From assembly GCA_902580765.1 (NCBI GenBank), contig CACHLW010000010.1, forward strand, positions 1 to 36,373: 36,373 bases of DNA, in the 5' to 3' direction. The position numbers and the translations under genes were made by a program. The notes below the pieces were generated by a model. The model worked only from the letters and a program-made list of their open reading frames with translations, ran no database searches and was not told the DNA's origin. Below are positions 1-8,187 of this stretch, in pieces. Each line of letters starts with the position of its first letter. Position 1 is the first letter of the stretch. Origin of the DNA: an uncultured Alphaproteobacteria bacterium. GTDB taxonomy: Bacteria; Pseudomonadota; Alphaproteobacteria; HIMB59; GCA-002718135.

Positions 1-1
1 A

Positions 2-115
2 TGGAATGAAATGATGGCAGCCTCTCTTGTTGGGATTGCCCCTGTTTTAATAATTTTTCTTTTTCTACAGAAATATATTGTTGCTGGACTAACTTCTGGG
101 GCAGTAAAAAACTAG
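2..115 (+). CDS. Sugar ABC transporter permease, MalG type (C-terminal fragment)
   Basis: This is the last 37 codons of a gene that begins before the window; the frame opens at base 2. The fragment ends in a hydrophobic final membrane helix followed by QKYIVAGLTSGAVKN, the typical tail of CUT1 permeases of the MalG class (usual ending RYFVxGLTAGAVKG). It would form part of the inner-membrane channel of the transporter whose binding protein is encoded 75 bp downstream. The order permease then binding protein is less common than the reverse. The family call is firm but the substrate cannot be read from this piece. Confidence 0.85.
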   Translation, partial: WNEMMAASLVGIAPVLIIFLFLQKYIVAGLTSGAVKN

Positions 116-190
116 AGAAATATCCAAAAACTAACTTGCTTCATAGAGCCAGTTAATGTTATCTCTCTTATATATTTTAATGGAGGAATT

Positions 191-1402
191 ATGAATTTCA
201 AAAAACTATCTTCATTTCTTACAATAGCTATACTTTCACTAGTTGGTTTTAAAACTTATGCTGCTGAAGTACACGGAGTATTCTGTGGCGGTGAGCTTCG
301 TCCTAATTATGTTGAAATAGCTGATAAGTACATGGAAGACAATCCTGGGGTTACTGTAACTCTAGAGGCTGTTCCTTGGGGAACATGTCAGGATAAAGTA
401 ATCAATCTTGCTATTGCAGGTGATCCTGTTGCATTTTCATATGTTGGATCAAGAACTTTAAAAGGTCTTGCAGAAAACGGACATATTTTAGAAACAAATA
501 TTCCTGATTCTCAAAAAGCAATGTATCAACCAGGAATCCTAAACACAGTTACACACATGGGTAAAACTTGGGGTTTCCCTCATGCGTTTTCAACTAAAGC
601 ACTTTTCATGAATTGTGGTCTTTTAGAAAAAGCAGGTGTTGCATGTGAAGGTCCTCAAAGTTGGGATGAATTATATTCAATGGCTGAAGCTGTAACAAAA
701 AATGTTGATGGAGCTGCAGGAATTGGGCTAGCTGGTAAAGATTTTGATAATACTATGCACCAATTCTTAAACTACCTATACAGTAACGGGGGACAAGTTA
801 TTGATCCAATGACAAATGAAATAACTTTAAATTCATCTAATACTGTTGAAACATTAGAATTTTATGGAAAGTTAGCAAACGTTGCTCAGGAAGGTCCTTT
901 AGCTTGGGAGAGATCTCAGTTAACAGAACTATTTAATGACGAAAAAATTGCTATGTATATTAATGGACCTTGGGGTAGAGGTCAGCATAAGGAAGGTCTA
1001 GATGTTAAAACAGTTAGAATTCCAGCTGGACCACAAGGAAGCCAAGGTACGCTTTTAATCACTGATAGTGTTGCAGTTTTCTCAAACACAGGTGTTGAAA
1101 AAGAAGCAATGGAATTAGCTAGCATAATCACATCAGGTGATTCTCAATACAGTCTTGATACTGATTGGGGTCTAACACCAATTATGCAATATCCTCAAAT
1201 TGGAAATGAAGCTCCATACAATGAAGATTATTGGATGATGTTTATTGATTCTATTGGCGATGGTGGACCAGAGCCACTATTTGTAGACTACAAAGCTTTT
1301 CAAACTGTTATGAACTCTATGATCCAAGGTGCAATACTTGGTGAAGGAGATGCTGCGGATTTAGTTGCTGAAGCAGCTGAAGAGTTAGAAGAATACAAAT
1401 AA
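191..1402 (+). CDS. Extracellular sugar-binding protein, family 1 (CUT1 ABC transporter)
   Basis: A 403-aa periplasmic binding protein that delivers a sugar or oligosaccharide to the CUT1 permease whose tail lies just upstream. The N-terminus (residues 1-24) is a signal peptide: positive MNFKK, a hydrophobic stretch, and cleavage near TYA-AE. The mature part has the family 1 layout, with Trp, Gly and acidic residues typical of sugar sites (for example PWGTC near 63-67 and NGPWGRGQ near 257-264). Length is normal for the family. GGAGG at 182-186 sits just before the ATG and fixes the start. It is followed by a stable hairpin before the amino-sugar genes, so it may be expressed above them. The downstream nagA-like gene hints at an amino-sugar ligand, but this is only inference. 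Confidence 0.85.
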   Translation: MNFKKLSSFLTIAILSLVGFKTYAAEVHGVFCGGELRPNYVEIADKYMEDNPGVTVTLEAVPWGTCQDKVINLAIAGDPVAFSYVGSRTLKGLAENGHILETNIPDSQKAMYQPGILNTVTHMGKTWGFPHAFSTKALFMNCGLLEKAGVACEGPQSWDELYSMAEAVTKNVDGAAGIGLAGKDFDNTMHQFLNYLYSNGGQVIDPMTNEITLNSSNTVETLEFYGKLANVAQEGPLAWERSQLTELFNDEKIAMYINGPWGRGQHKEGLDVKTVRIPAGPQGSQGTLLITDSVAVFSNTGVEKEAMELASIITSGDSQYSLDTDWGLTPIMQYPQIGNEAPYNEDYWMMFIDSIGDGGPEPLFVDYKAFQTVMNSMIQGAILGEGDAADLVAEAAEELEEYK

Positions 1403-1413
1403 TTACATTATTG

Positions 1414-1438
1414 TGCTAGGGTAATATTTGCCCTAGCA
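1414..1438 (+). terminator. Intercistronic hairpin after the binding-protein gene
   Basis: An 8-bp perfect inverted repeat (TGCTAGGG / CCCTAGCA, 9-nt loop) lies 11 bases after the binding-protein stop. The downstream bases are not a clean T-run, so it is more likely a 3'-end stabiliser or partial terminator than a full stop. Confidence 0.6.
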
Positions 1439-1454
1439 TCATTATAAAATTCAA

Positions 1455-2183
1455 ATGAGTAAATTAACAAGATCCTATTCCTCAAAAATTAATTCAATTT
1501 TAAAGAAGATTTTAAAAGAAGAAGAAAAAAAATTCTTACAGTGTGCTAAATTAATTAGCAAATCATATAAAAAAGGTGGGCAGTTATATATTTTTGGAAC
1601 TGGACACTCTAGATTACTCGGAGAAGAGTCATTTCACAGAGCAGGAGGTTTTGCTGCCGCATGTCCAATAAGAGATGATGATCTCAGTTTTAAAAAAGGA
1701 GCAAGAAAAGCTACTGCTTTAGAAAGAACTCCTAATATTGCAAAAAAAGCTCTAGCTAAATATAAAATTACTAGCAAAGATATTTTGATGATTGTATCTA
1801 ATTCAGGTGTCAACCACGCACCAGTTGAAGCGGCTTTGATTGCTAAGAAAAAGAAAATAAAAACTATTTCAATAACATCTGTAAAATACTCAAAACAAGC
1901 TCCTCTTTCTAAATTGAATAAAAGATTATTTGAAATAACGGATATATTTATTGATAATAAGATACCGCCAGGTGATGCAATTATAAATATTAAAGATAAT
2001 ATGGTTGGACCAGCTTCAACAATTACAGGATCTTTTATTTTAAATTCAATTTTAATTGAAGTTGCAAATATCTTAAAAAATGAAAAATTATTTCCATTCT
2101 ATATCAGTGTAAATATGCCAAATGCTAAAAAAAATAATGATAAATTAGAGAAAAAATTTAGTAAGATTAACCCTCACTTATAA
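1455..2183 (+). CDS. SIS-domain sugar-phosphate protein, UPF0309 family
   Basis: A 242-aa cytosolic protein with one sugar isomerase (SIS) domain. An N-terminal helix (1-35) is followed by the UPF0309 signature IFGTGHSRLLGEESFHRAGG (46-65), a second phosphate-binding Ser motif IVSNSGVNHAPVEAA (about 113-127), a conserved IDNKIPPGDA and a closing VGPASTITGSF segment. The UPF0309 family is widespread next to sugar operons but its reaction is not established; SIS folds bind phosphorylated (often amino) sugars and catalyse isomerisation, etherase or deaminase chemistry. It is the first gene of a run with nagA and a NagB-II-like deaminase, so it probably acts on an amino-sugar phosphate. No clear Shine-Dalgarno site is seen. 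Family call strong, function open. Confidence 0.8.
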   Translation: MSKLTRSYSSKINSILKKILKEEEKKFLQCAKLISKSYKKGGQLYIFGTGHSRLLGEESFHRAGGFAAACPIRDDDLSFKKGARKATALERTPNIAKKALAKYKITSKDILMIVSNSGVNHAPVEAALIAKKKKIKTISITSVKYSKQAPLSKLNKRLFEITDIFIDNKIPPGDAIINIKDNMVGPASTITGSFILNSILIEVANILKNEKLFPFYISVNMPNAKKNNDKLEKKFSKINPHL

Positions 2184-2238
2184 ATTTCTTTAATTTTTTA
2201 AAAAATCAACAAATTACTATATAAGATATTAAATTTAG

Positions 2239-3330
2239 ATGACTGATCAAAATAAAGTTAGTGGAAAAATAATAAATCATAATTCTACCTATATTGGCGA
2301 TGTATATTTCAGTGAAAAAATTAATGAGTTAAAAATAAAGGACTCTGATGATTATAATAATATTATAATTCCTGGTTTTATTGATCTCCATTGTCATGGT
2401 GGTAATGGATTTGATGTAATGGAGGGATCTAAATCAATTATTGAAATGTCAAAATATCATCTGATGCATGGAACAACTTCAATTATGCCAACTACTTGGA
2501 CTAATACCCTAGAAAATACTATTTCAGCATTAAAAGGATTTAATGAAATAAAGAATGATAATCAAAATGTTCTTGGTATCCATTTGGAGGGGCCTTTTAT
2601 TAATCCTAATAAACTTGGCGCTCAACCAAATTTAACTGAGAAACCATCTTTAGATTTTATAAAAAAAATTCTCGAAATCTCTGATGTAAAAATTATTACT
2701 TTAGCTCCTGAAATTGATGGGATGCAAGAATTTATAAATGATTTAGTAAATCTAAATATTAAGGTTCAATTTGGACACACTTTAGCAGATTTTTCTTGCT
2801 GTGATAAAATTATGAAAGATTATGAAGTTGGTTTTACACATTTGTATAATGCTATGTCTGGTAATGATCATAGATCTCCAGGAGTTTTATCAGCTGCTCT
2901 TTCAAAAGGAAAATATGCTGAAATAATCTGTGATAATATTCATGTTAGTAAAGAAGCAATTAAAATTGCAAAAAAATGTATTCCCGGGCTGTATGCAATT
3001 ACAGATTCTATTAATGCTAGTGGACTCAATGATGGAGAATATATTTTTGCAAAAAATAATATAAAAAAAGAAAAAAATTCAGTAAAAATTAAATCTGATG
3101 GTACTTTAGCAGGAAGTATTATTACTATGGATCAAACTTTTAAAAATTTAATTTCAATGGACTTTTCATTAGAAGAAGCAGTTGCTTTAACAAGTTATAA
3201 TGCTTCTAAATATTTGAAACTAGATAATGTCGGTATAATCCAAAAAAATTTTTTAAGTAATTTTCTTATTTTAGATAAAGAATTTAATCTTAAGGAAGTT
3301 TATTTAAGAGGAAAAAAAATTAATGTCTAG
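2239..3330 (+). CDS. nagA: N-acetylglucosamine-6-phosphate deacetylase
   Basis: Hydrolyses N-acetylglucosamine 6-phosphate to glucosamine 6-phosphate and acetate in the cytosol. The amidohydrolase signatures are all present: DLHCHGG with the HxH pair H51/H53, HLEGPF with metal ligand E117, H180 in FGHT, THLYNAMS with H201, DNIHVS with H235 and the catalytic Asp D256 in ITDSINASG. Length (363 aa) is close to the usual 375-400. The 3' end overlaps the next gene by 8 bp, so the two are probably translationally coupled. Together with the SIS proteins on both sides it defines an amino-sugar catabolic operon. No NagK/NagE-type kinase is visible to supply the phosphorylated substrate. Close relatives acting on N-acetylgalactosamine 6-phosphate (AgaA) cannot be excluded. 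Confidence 0.92.
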   Translation: MTDQNKVSGKIINHNSTYIGDVYFSEKINELKIKDSDDYNNIIIPGFIDLHCHGGNGFDVMEGSKSIIEMSKYHLMHGTTSIMPTTWTNTLENTISALKGFNEIKNDNQNVLGIHLEGPFINPNKLGAQPNLTEKPSLDFIKKILEISDVKIITLAPEIDGMQEFINDLVNLNIKVQFGHTLADFSCCDKIMKDYEVGFTHLYNAMSGNDHRSPGVLSAALSKGKYAEIICDNIHVSKEAIKIAKKCIPGLYAITDSINASGLNDGEYIFAKNNIKKEKNSVKIKSDGTLAGSIITMDQTFKNLISMDFSLEEAVALTSYNASKYLKLDNVGIIQKNFLSNFLILDKEFNLKEVYLRGKKINV

Positions 3331-4345
3331 CTCTCAAGTTTTATCGGAAGCACTTTCAATTCCAAATAAAATTAATCATTTTAGCTTGAATGATAAAAAT
3401 AATTATCAGGAAATATCAAATTTAATATCAGAAAAAAAAATTGATTATGTTGTTACTGTTGCAAGAGGTACTTCAGATTGTGCTGCTCTTTATTTGTCTT
3501 ATATGTTTGCAAAATATCTTGGTTTACCAACATACAGCATGCCCCCATCTATAATAACTTTAGAAGAATCAAAATTTGATTTTTCGAGAGCATTAGTATT
3601 CATTATTTCTCAATCTGGAAAAAGTGAAGATTTGGTTGAATGTCATAAAATGGTAAAAAAAATGGGAGCAAGGACCATACTAATAAGTAATAACTTAAAT
3701 AGCCCCATAATAAAAAAATCCAATTATTTTTTTGATATAAATGCTGGAGAAGAAAAAAGTGTTGCAGCAACAAAAACTTTTGTTTTATCTTTACTAATAA
3801 TTTTAAAGCTTGTTTTTTGTACTCTTAATAAAAAAGATATTAATAAGCATATTGAAAAGCTAAGTGATCATTTAATTTTAGATAGTAAAAATCAATGGAA
3901 TCCTAATCTATTAGATAAAACCATAAGCAATGGTTATATAATTAGTAGGGGTGTTGGATATGCAATTTCTAATGAAATATCTTTAAAGTTTAAAGAGTTA
4001 TGTCAAGAAATGATAGAACCTTTTAGTAGTGCTGAAGTAATGCATGGACCAAAAAGCTTGATAGAAAACTCATTCAAGTTATTTACTATATCACTAAGAG
4101 ATAAAAGTGGGATGATAGTAGCAAAAGATTCTAATCAAATTATTTCACTAACTAATCTTCACTATGAAATTACCTATGATGAAAACTCAAATACAAAACT
4201 AAGATATAACACTAGTGAAATGATAGAATTAGATCCAATTATAGTACTATCAAAATTTTATCCATGGATAGTTAATTACTCTTTTGAAAAAGGATTAGAT
4301 CCAGACAATCCTAGATATTTAACTAAAGTAACACAAACATTCTAA
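3323..4345 (+). CDS. Tandem-SIS aminosugar-phosphate deaminase, NagB-II/AgaS type
   Basis: A 340-aa cytosolic protein with two SIS domains and no glutaminase domain, matching the GlmS-related NagB-II class that converts glucosamine 6-phosphate to fructose 6-phosphate and ammonia. Visible motifs are ARGTSDCAALY (47-57), the phosphate loop ISQSGKSEDL (95-104), AGEEKSVAATKTF (141-153), and in the second domain SRGVGYAISNEISLKFKEL followed by EPFSSAEVMHGP. It starts inside the 3' end of nagA, so it very likely does the next step of the same pathway. Lack of the N-terminal Cys glutaminase domain argues against GlmS synthase activity. AgaS-type activity on galactosamine 6-phosphate is the main alternative. 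Confidence 0.85.
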   Translation: MSSSQVLSEALSIPNKINHFSLNDKNNYQEISNLISEKKIDYVVTVARGTSDCAALYLSYMFAKYLGLPTYSMPPSIITLEESKFDFSRALVFIISQSGKSEDLVECHKMVKKMGARTILISNNLNSPIIKKSNYFFDINAGEEKSVAATKTFVLSLLIILKLVFCTLNKKDINKHIEKLSDHLILDSKNQWNPNLLDKTISNGYIISRGVGYAISNEISLKFKELCQEMIEPFSSAEVMHGPKSLIENSFKLFTISLRDKSGMIVAKDSNQIISLTNLHYEITYDENSNTKLRYNTSEMIELDPIIVLSKFYPWIVNYSFEKGLDPDNPRYLTKVTQTF

Positions 4346-4346
4346 T

Positions 4347-5960
4347 TTGAATAATATTGATATAGCAATTATTGGAGCAGGTTCTGCAGGAAGTATAATA
4401 GCAAATAAACTTCTGACTAAAACTAATTTTAATATAGCTCTTATTGAGGCTGGGCCTAAAGATAACAATCCTATCATTGACGTTCCTCTTGGTTATGGAA
4501 TGACATTTTATAATAAAAAAATTAATTGGAACTTCTACTCGGAAAAACAAGATAATTTATTCAATAGGCAAATATATTATCCGAGAGGTAAAGTTTTAGG
4601 TGGCTCTGGCTCAATAAATGCAATGGTCTATGCAAGAGGATTAGAAACAGATTATGAAAATTGGGGTAGCAATAAGGAATGGAGTTTTGAAAATATAAAA
4701 AAAGTATACAGTTCTATGGAGCAACAAATAAATCATGATAAAGAATTTCTTACAAAAGAAAAGATTCCAGTAAATAATGTAAGCAAGCATCATCATCCAA
4801 TTTTAGAATATTTTTTTAATGCTAGTAATGAAATTGGTATTAAAAAAAATACAAATTTAACTACATCAATCGAAAATCAAGTAGGTCATTATAATATTAA
4901 TACTTACAACGGTACTAGACATTCATCATCAAAAGTATTTTTAAAGCCTGTATTAAAAAATCCAAGACTAACAATATTAGACAATACTCAAGTTAAAAAT
5001 TTATTAATTAAAGATAAAAAAATTACTGGTATTAAAATTCAAAATAAATCAATAGAACAAATCATACACTTATCTCATGGAGCAATTTTATGCTCTGGTT
5101 CTATAATGACACCTTATTTGTTAATGCATTCTGGTATTGGTGATAAAGAACATTTAAAACAATTTGATAAACAAATAATAATTGATAATTCTAATGTTGG
5201 AAGAAATCTTCAGGATCATCTTGGGTTAGATTATTTATTTAAAACTCATCATCATTCACTAAATAAATCGTTAGGAACTTGGCCAGGCAGAATTACTTCT
5301 GTATTAAAATATATTTATAATAGGAAAGGACCATTATCACTAAGTATTAATCAGTCTGGAGGATATGTAAATTGGAATTCAAAACATCATTATCCCAACT
5401 TGCAGATATATTTCAATCCATTGACTTATTCTATCACTCATAAAAATAAAAGACCTCTTCTAAAAACTGACAAATTTAATGGTTTTATTATTGGTTATAA
5501 TTCTTGTCGACCAAAAAGTTTGGGTAAAGTTGCATTGAACTCTCCTAATTTTGAAGATGCTCCATTAATTGATCCAAATTTTCTATCACATGAAGAAGAT
5601 ATATATGATGTTAAATGCGCAATTAATTTTTCTCAAGTTTTGGCAAATACAAATAGTATAAAAAAAATAAGAAATGAAAGTGTTACGCATGATCTTTTAA
5701 ATGCTACTGAAGAAGAAATGATTGATCACTTTAAATCTAATGCAGTTTCTATATATCACCCTTGTGGTACTTGTAAAATGGATGAAGATCCTAAAAAAGG
5801 GGTGGTTTCTGAAAGATTAAAAGTTCATGGAATGGAGAATCTTTGGATTGCTGATGCATCTGTTTTTCCAAATATTACTTCTGGCAATATAAATGCCCCT
5901 GTAATGATGCTTGCTAATCTTGGAAGTAAATTTATTATTGAGGATTTAAATAAGATTTAA
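4347..5960 (+). CDS. GMC-family FAD oxidoreductase (choline dehydrogenase-like)
   Basis: A 537-aa FAD-dependent alcohol or sugar oxidoreductase. The dinucleotide motif IIGAGSAGS is at residues 8-16, the GMC signature RGKVLGGSGSINAMVYARG near 80-98, and a second GMC signature GAILCSGS...LLMHSGIG near 245-270. The active-site pair expected in the family appears at H471 (YHPCGTC) and N516 (GNINAP). The frame opens at a TTG one base after the preceding stop; the nucleotide-binding strand begins at residue 4, so no later start is possible. BetA-like enzymes oxidise choline, but within this operon a polyol, sugar or amino-sugar alcohol is more plausible. Fold certain, substrate unknown. Confidence 0.85.
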   Translation: MNNIDIAIIGAGSAGSIIANKLLTKTNFNIALIEAGPKDNNPIIDVPLGYGMTFYNKKINWNFYSEKQDNLFNRQIYYPRGKVLGGSGSINAMVYARGLETDYENWGSNKEWSFENIKKVYSSMEQQINHDKEFLTKEKIPVNNVSKHHHPILEYFFNASNEIGIKKNTNLTTSIENQVGHYNINTYNGTRHSSSKVFLKPVLKNPRLTILDNTQVKNLLIKDKKITGIKIQNKSIEQIIHLSHGAILCSGSIMTPYLLMHSGIGDKEHLKQFDKQIIIDNSNVGRNLQDHLGLDYLFKTHHHSLNKSLGTWPGRITSVLKYIYNRKGPLSLSINQSGGYVNWNSKHHYPNLQIYFNPLTYSITHKNKRPLLKTDKFNGFIIGYNSCRPKSLGKVALNSPNFEDAPLIDPNFLSHEEDIYDVKCAINFSQVLANTNSIKKIRNESVTHDLLNATEEEMIDHFKSNAVSIYHPCGTCKMDEDPKKGVVSERLKVHGMENLWIADASVFPNITSGNINAPVMMLANLGSKFIIEDLNKI

Positions 5961-5963
5961 TTT

Positions 5964-7064
5964 ATGAAAATAGTTAAACTTGAAACATTCACAAAACCAT
6001 ATGTAAGTTTTGTAAAAATAACAGTTGAGGATGGTTCAATCGGTTATGGTCAAATGTCAACTTATCATGCAGATATCACAGCTCAAATTTTTCACAAACA
6101 AGTAGCACCTTGGGTTTTAGGAAAAGAATATTTTGATTTCGATGATTTAGAAGATTTTGTCTTTGAAAGAGAGCATAAATTTCCAGGATCTTATCTTTTA
6201 CGTGCAATTGCTGGTTTAGATACAGCGTTGTGGGATTTGAAAGGTAAAATCGAAAGTAAACCTGTAGTCTCATTGATAGGAGGATCTCCAGGAAATTTAA
6301 GAATATATGGTTCATCAATGAAAAGAGATATTACACCAAATGATGAAGCAAATAGATTTAAAAAACTCTTTGATGAAAAGGGTGTTGATGCATTTAAATT
6401 TAGAGTTGGTTCCGAATGTGGAAGAGGGATCGATGAATGGGAAGGTAGAACGCCTAGTATAGTAAAAACAATAAATTCGACTCTAGATAAAAGTGTAATT
6501 AAGATGGTCGACGCAAACAGTTGTTATAATTCTGTTCAAGCAATAGAAATTGGAAAACTTTTAGAAGATAATAATGTTACTCATTTTGAAGAACCTTGTC
6601 CTTACTGGAAACCAGAAGAAACTAAAAAAGTTACTAATAGTTTGAAGATAGATGTTACTGGGGGAGAACAAGATTGTGATCTGCGAATATGGAGAGATAT
6701 GGTTAACAGAAAAATTGTAAATATTTTTCAGCCAGATGTTATGTACATGGGAGGATTAACAAAAGCTTTGAAGGTTGCTAAAATTATTGAAAAGGGTGGT
6801 TTTATATGTACTCCACATACAGCTAATTTATCTTTAGTAACAATTTGTACAATGCATTTTTTAAAAGCAATAAATAATTCAGGCCCCTATCTTGAATTTT
6901 CAATTGAAGGTAAAGATTATTATCCATGGCAGCAGAATTTATTTTTAGGTGATCCTTTTAAGATATCTAATGGAATGGTTAAAATTGAAGATACTCCTGG
7001 TTGGGGTATAGAGATTAATCCTGATTGGTTAGAGAAATCAGAATATAAAAAGACAGAAATATAA
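5964..7064 (+). CDS. Enolase-superfamily sugar-acid dehydratase/racemase (MR-MLE type)
   Basis: A 366-aa member of the mandelate racemase/muconate lactonising group of the enolase superfamily. These enzymes take a proton alpha to a carboxylate, usually to dehydrate or epimerise sugar acids. The three Mg ligands appear at D183 (MVDANS), E209 (FEEPCP) and E235 (GGEQD). The catalytic bases are K145-x-R147 on the second strand and a D258/H285 dyad (QPDVMYMGG, CTPHTAN), which places it with the MR subgroup rather than enolase or MLE. Start is 3 bp after the GMC gene. A GMC oxidoreductase followed by an acid-sugar dehydratase suggests oxidation of a sugar to an aldonate and then dehydration; the exact acid cannot be named. 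Confidence 0.82.
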   Translation: MKIVKLETFTKPYVSFVKITVEDGSIGYGQMSTYHADITAQIFHKQVAPWVLGKEYFDFDDLEDFVFEREHKFPGSYLLRAIAGLDTALWDLKGKIESKPVVSLIGGSPGNLRIYGSSMKRDITPNDEANRFKKLFDEKGVDAFKFRVGSECGRGIDEWEGRTPSIVKTINSTLDKSVIKMVDANSCYNSVQAIEIGKLLEDNNVTHFEEPCPYWKPEETKKVTNSLKIDVTGGEQDCDLRIWRDMVNRKIVNIFQPDVMYMGGLTKALKVAKIIEKGGFICTPHTANLSLVTICTMHFLKAINNSGPYLEFSIEGKDYYPWQQNLFLGDPFKISNGMVKIEDTPGWGIEINPDWLEKSEYKKTEI

Positions 7065-7068
7065 AATA

Positions 7069-7728
7069 ATGATTAAAAATATAATTTTTGATTTTGATGG
7101 AGTAATAGTTGATAGTGAGGTCTTAGCTTCTAAGGCATTTTCTAAATATTTTAGTAAATTTGATCAATCAATTAAAGAGGAGCAATTTTATAAATATGCT
7201 GGAAAAAAAACAGTCGAAGTAATAGATTTATTGTCTTCTAAATATAAGATTGAAAACAAAGAAAAATTTACAAACGAAATATTTGATATTGTATCAGAAG
7301 TTTATTCCAAGGATTTAAAATTAGTTGATGGAGCAAAAAATTACATAAGTAAATCAGATAGAAATCACTTTATTGGATCTAACAGTAATAAGGATAGAAT
7401 TCTTGATGGATTGAAGCTTGTTGAGTTAGATAAATTTTTTTTAAGTGATCAGGTTTATTCATTCGATATGGTAAAAAGACCAAAACCTGATCCAGATATA
7501 TACTTAAAGGTTTTAAATGATAATTCACTTATTAGAGAAGAGTCAGTTATTATTGAAGATAGTGGCGTAGGTGTTAAAGCAGCAACTGCAGCAGGAGTAA
7601 GGGTATTTGGTCTTACTGCTGGAAAACATTGGCATTCAGATAGAGATACAAATGAATTATTTGACAATGGTGCTTTGAATGTATTTAGTGATTATGAAAG
7701 TTTAGGTAAGGCAATAGAGGAGCTTTAA
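7069..7728 (+). CDS. HAD hydrolase, beta-phosphoglucomutase-like subfamily
   Basis: A 219-aa cytosolic HAD phosphatase or mutase. Motif I is DFDGVIVDS with nucleophile D8 and acid D10; motif II is IGSNSN with S104; motif III is KRPKPDP with K139; motif IV is IIEDSGVGVKAA with E163/D164. The helical cap between motifs I and II fits the PGMB-like subclass, whose members dephosphorylate or isomerise small sugar phosphates. It lies 4 bp after the dehydratase gene and its stop abuts the next start (TAAATG), so it is in the same operon. The substrate is probably a phosphorylated sugar intermediate of that pathway; the sequence does not settle phosphatase versus mutase. Confidence 0.8.
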   Translation: MIKNIIFDFDGVIVDSEVLASKAFSKYFSKFDQSIKEEQFYKYAGKKTVEVIDLLSSKYKIENKEKFTNEIFDIVSEVYSKDLKLVDGAKNYISKSDRNHFIGSNSNKDRILDGLKLVELDKFFLSDQVYSFDMVKRPKPDPDIYLKVLNDNSLIREESVIIEDSGVGVKAATAAGVRVFGLTAGKHWHSDRDTNELFDNGALNVFSDYESLGKAIEEL

Positions 7729-8187
7729 ATGGGGCCAGATGTAAAAGGAAATCCACTTTATATTTCAGTCTATCTTTTGATAGCCTCCTATATTTTAGGT
7801 GAATTTATTTTTCCTAAATATCCACTTCTATATATTCTTAATCTTTTTGGATTATTAATTATAATTTTAATGCCAATTGTATTTTTTTCCTCAAGAAATG
7901 CATTTAATGCACATGAAGAAAAATTACCTCCTCAAACTGAAACAAATAGAATTATAAAAACTGGAATTTATGCTTACTCTAGAAATCCAATTTATCTATG
8001 TTTTGTTTTATTTCATTTTGGTATGTTTCTTACTTTTGAAAACATTATGTATTTTATTTGTTCTATAGGATTATTTTTTTGGTTAAATAATTTTGTAATA
8101 TATGAAGAGGAGAAATATTTAAAAGATAAATTTGGTGATGAATTTGAAAGATATTGTAATTCGGTTAAAAGATGGATTTTTTTCTAG
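7729..8187 (+). CDS. ICMT/PEMT-family integral membrane methyltransferase-like protein
   Basis: A 152-aa membrane protein with about four hydrophobic segments (near 12-30, 35-53, 85-105 and 107-122). The signature of the isoprenylcysteine carboxyl methyltransferase/phospholipid N-methyltransferase group is clear: GIYAYSRNPIYL (84-95) and a C-terminal EEEKYLKDKFGDEFERYCNSVKRW, which in characterised relatives binds S-adenosylmethionine. Its ATG directly follows the preceding stop. Bacterial members have no prenylated protein targets known and probably methylate lipids or small hydrophobic molecules. Its presence at the end of a sugar operon is unexplained. The 3' end overlaps the convergent kinase gene by 4 bp. 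Confidence 0.78.
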   Translation: MGPDVKGNPLYISVYLLIASYILGEFIFPKYPLLYILNLFGLLIIILMPIVFFSSRNAFNAHEEKLPPQTETNRIIKTGIYAYSRNPIYLCFVLFHFGMFLTFENIMYFICSIGLFFWLNNFVIYEEEKYLKDKFGDEFERYCNSVKRWIFF

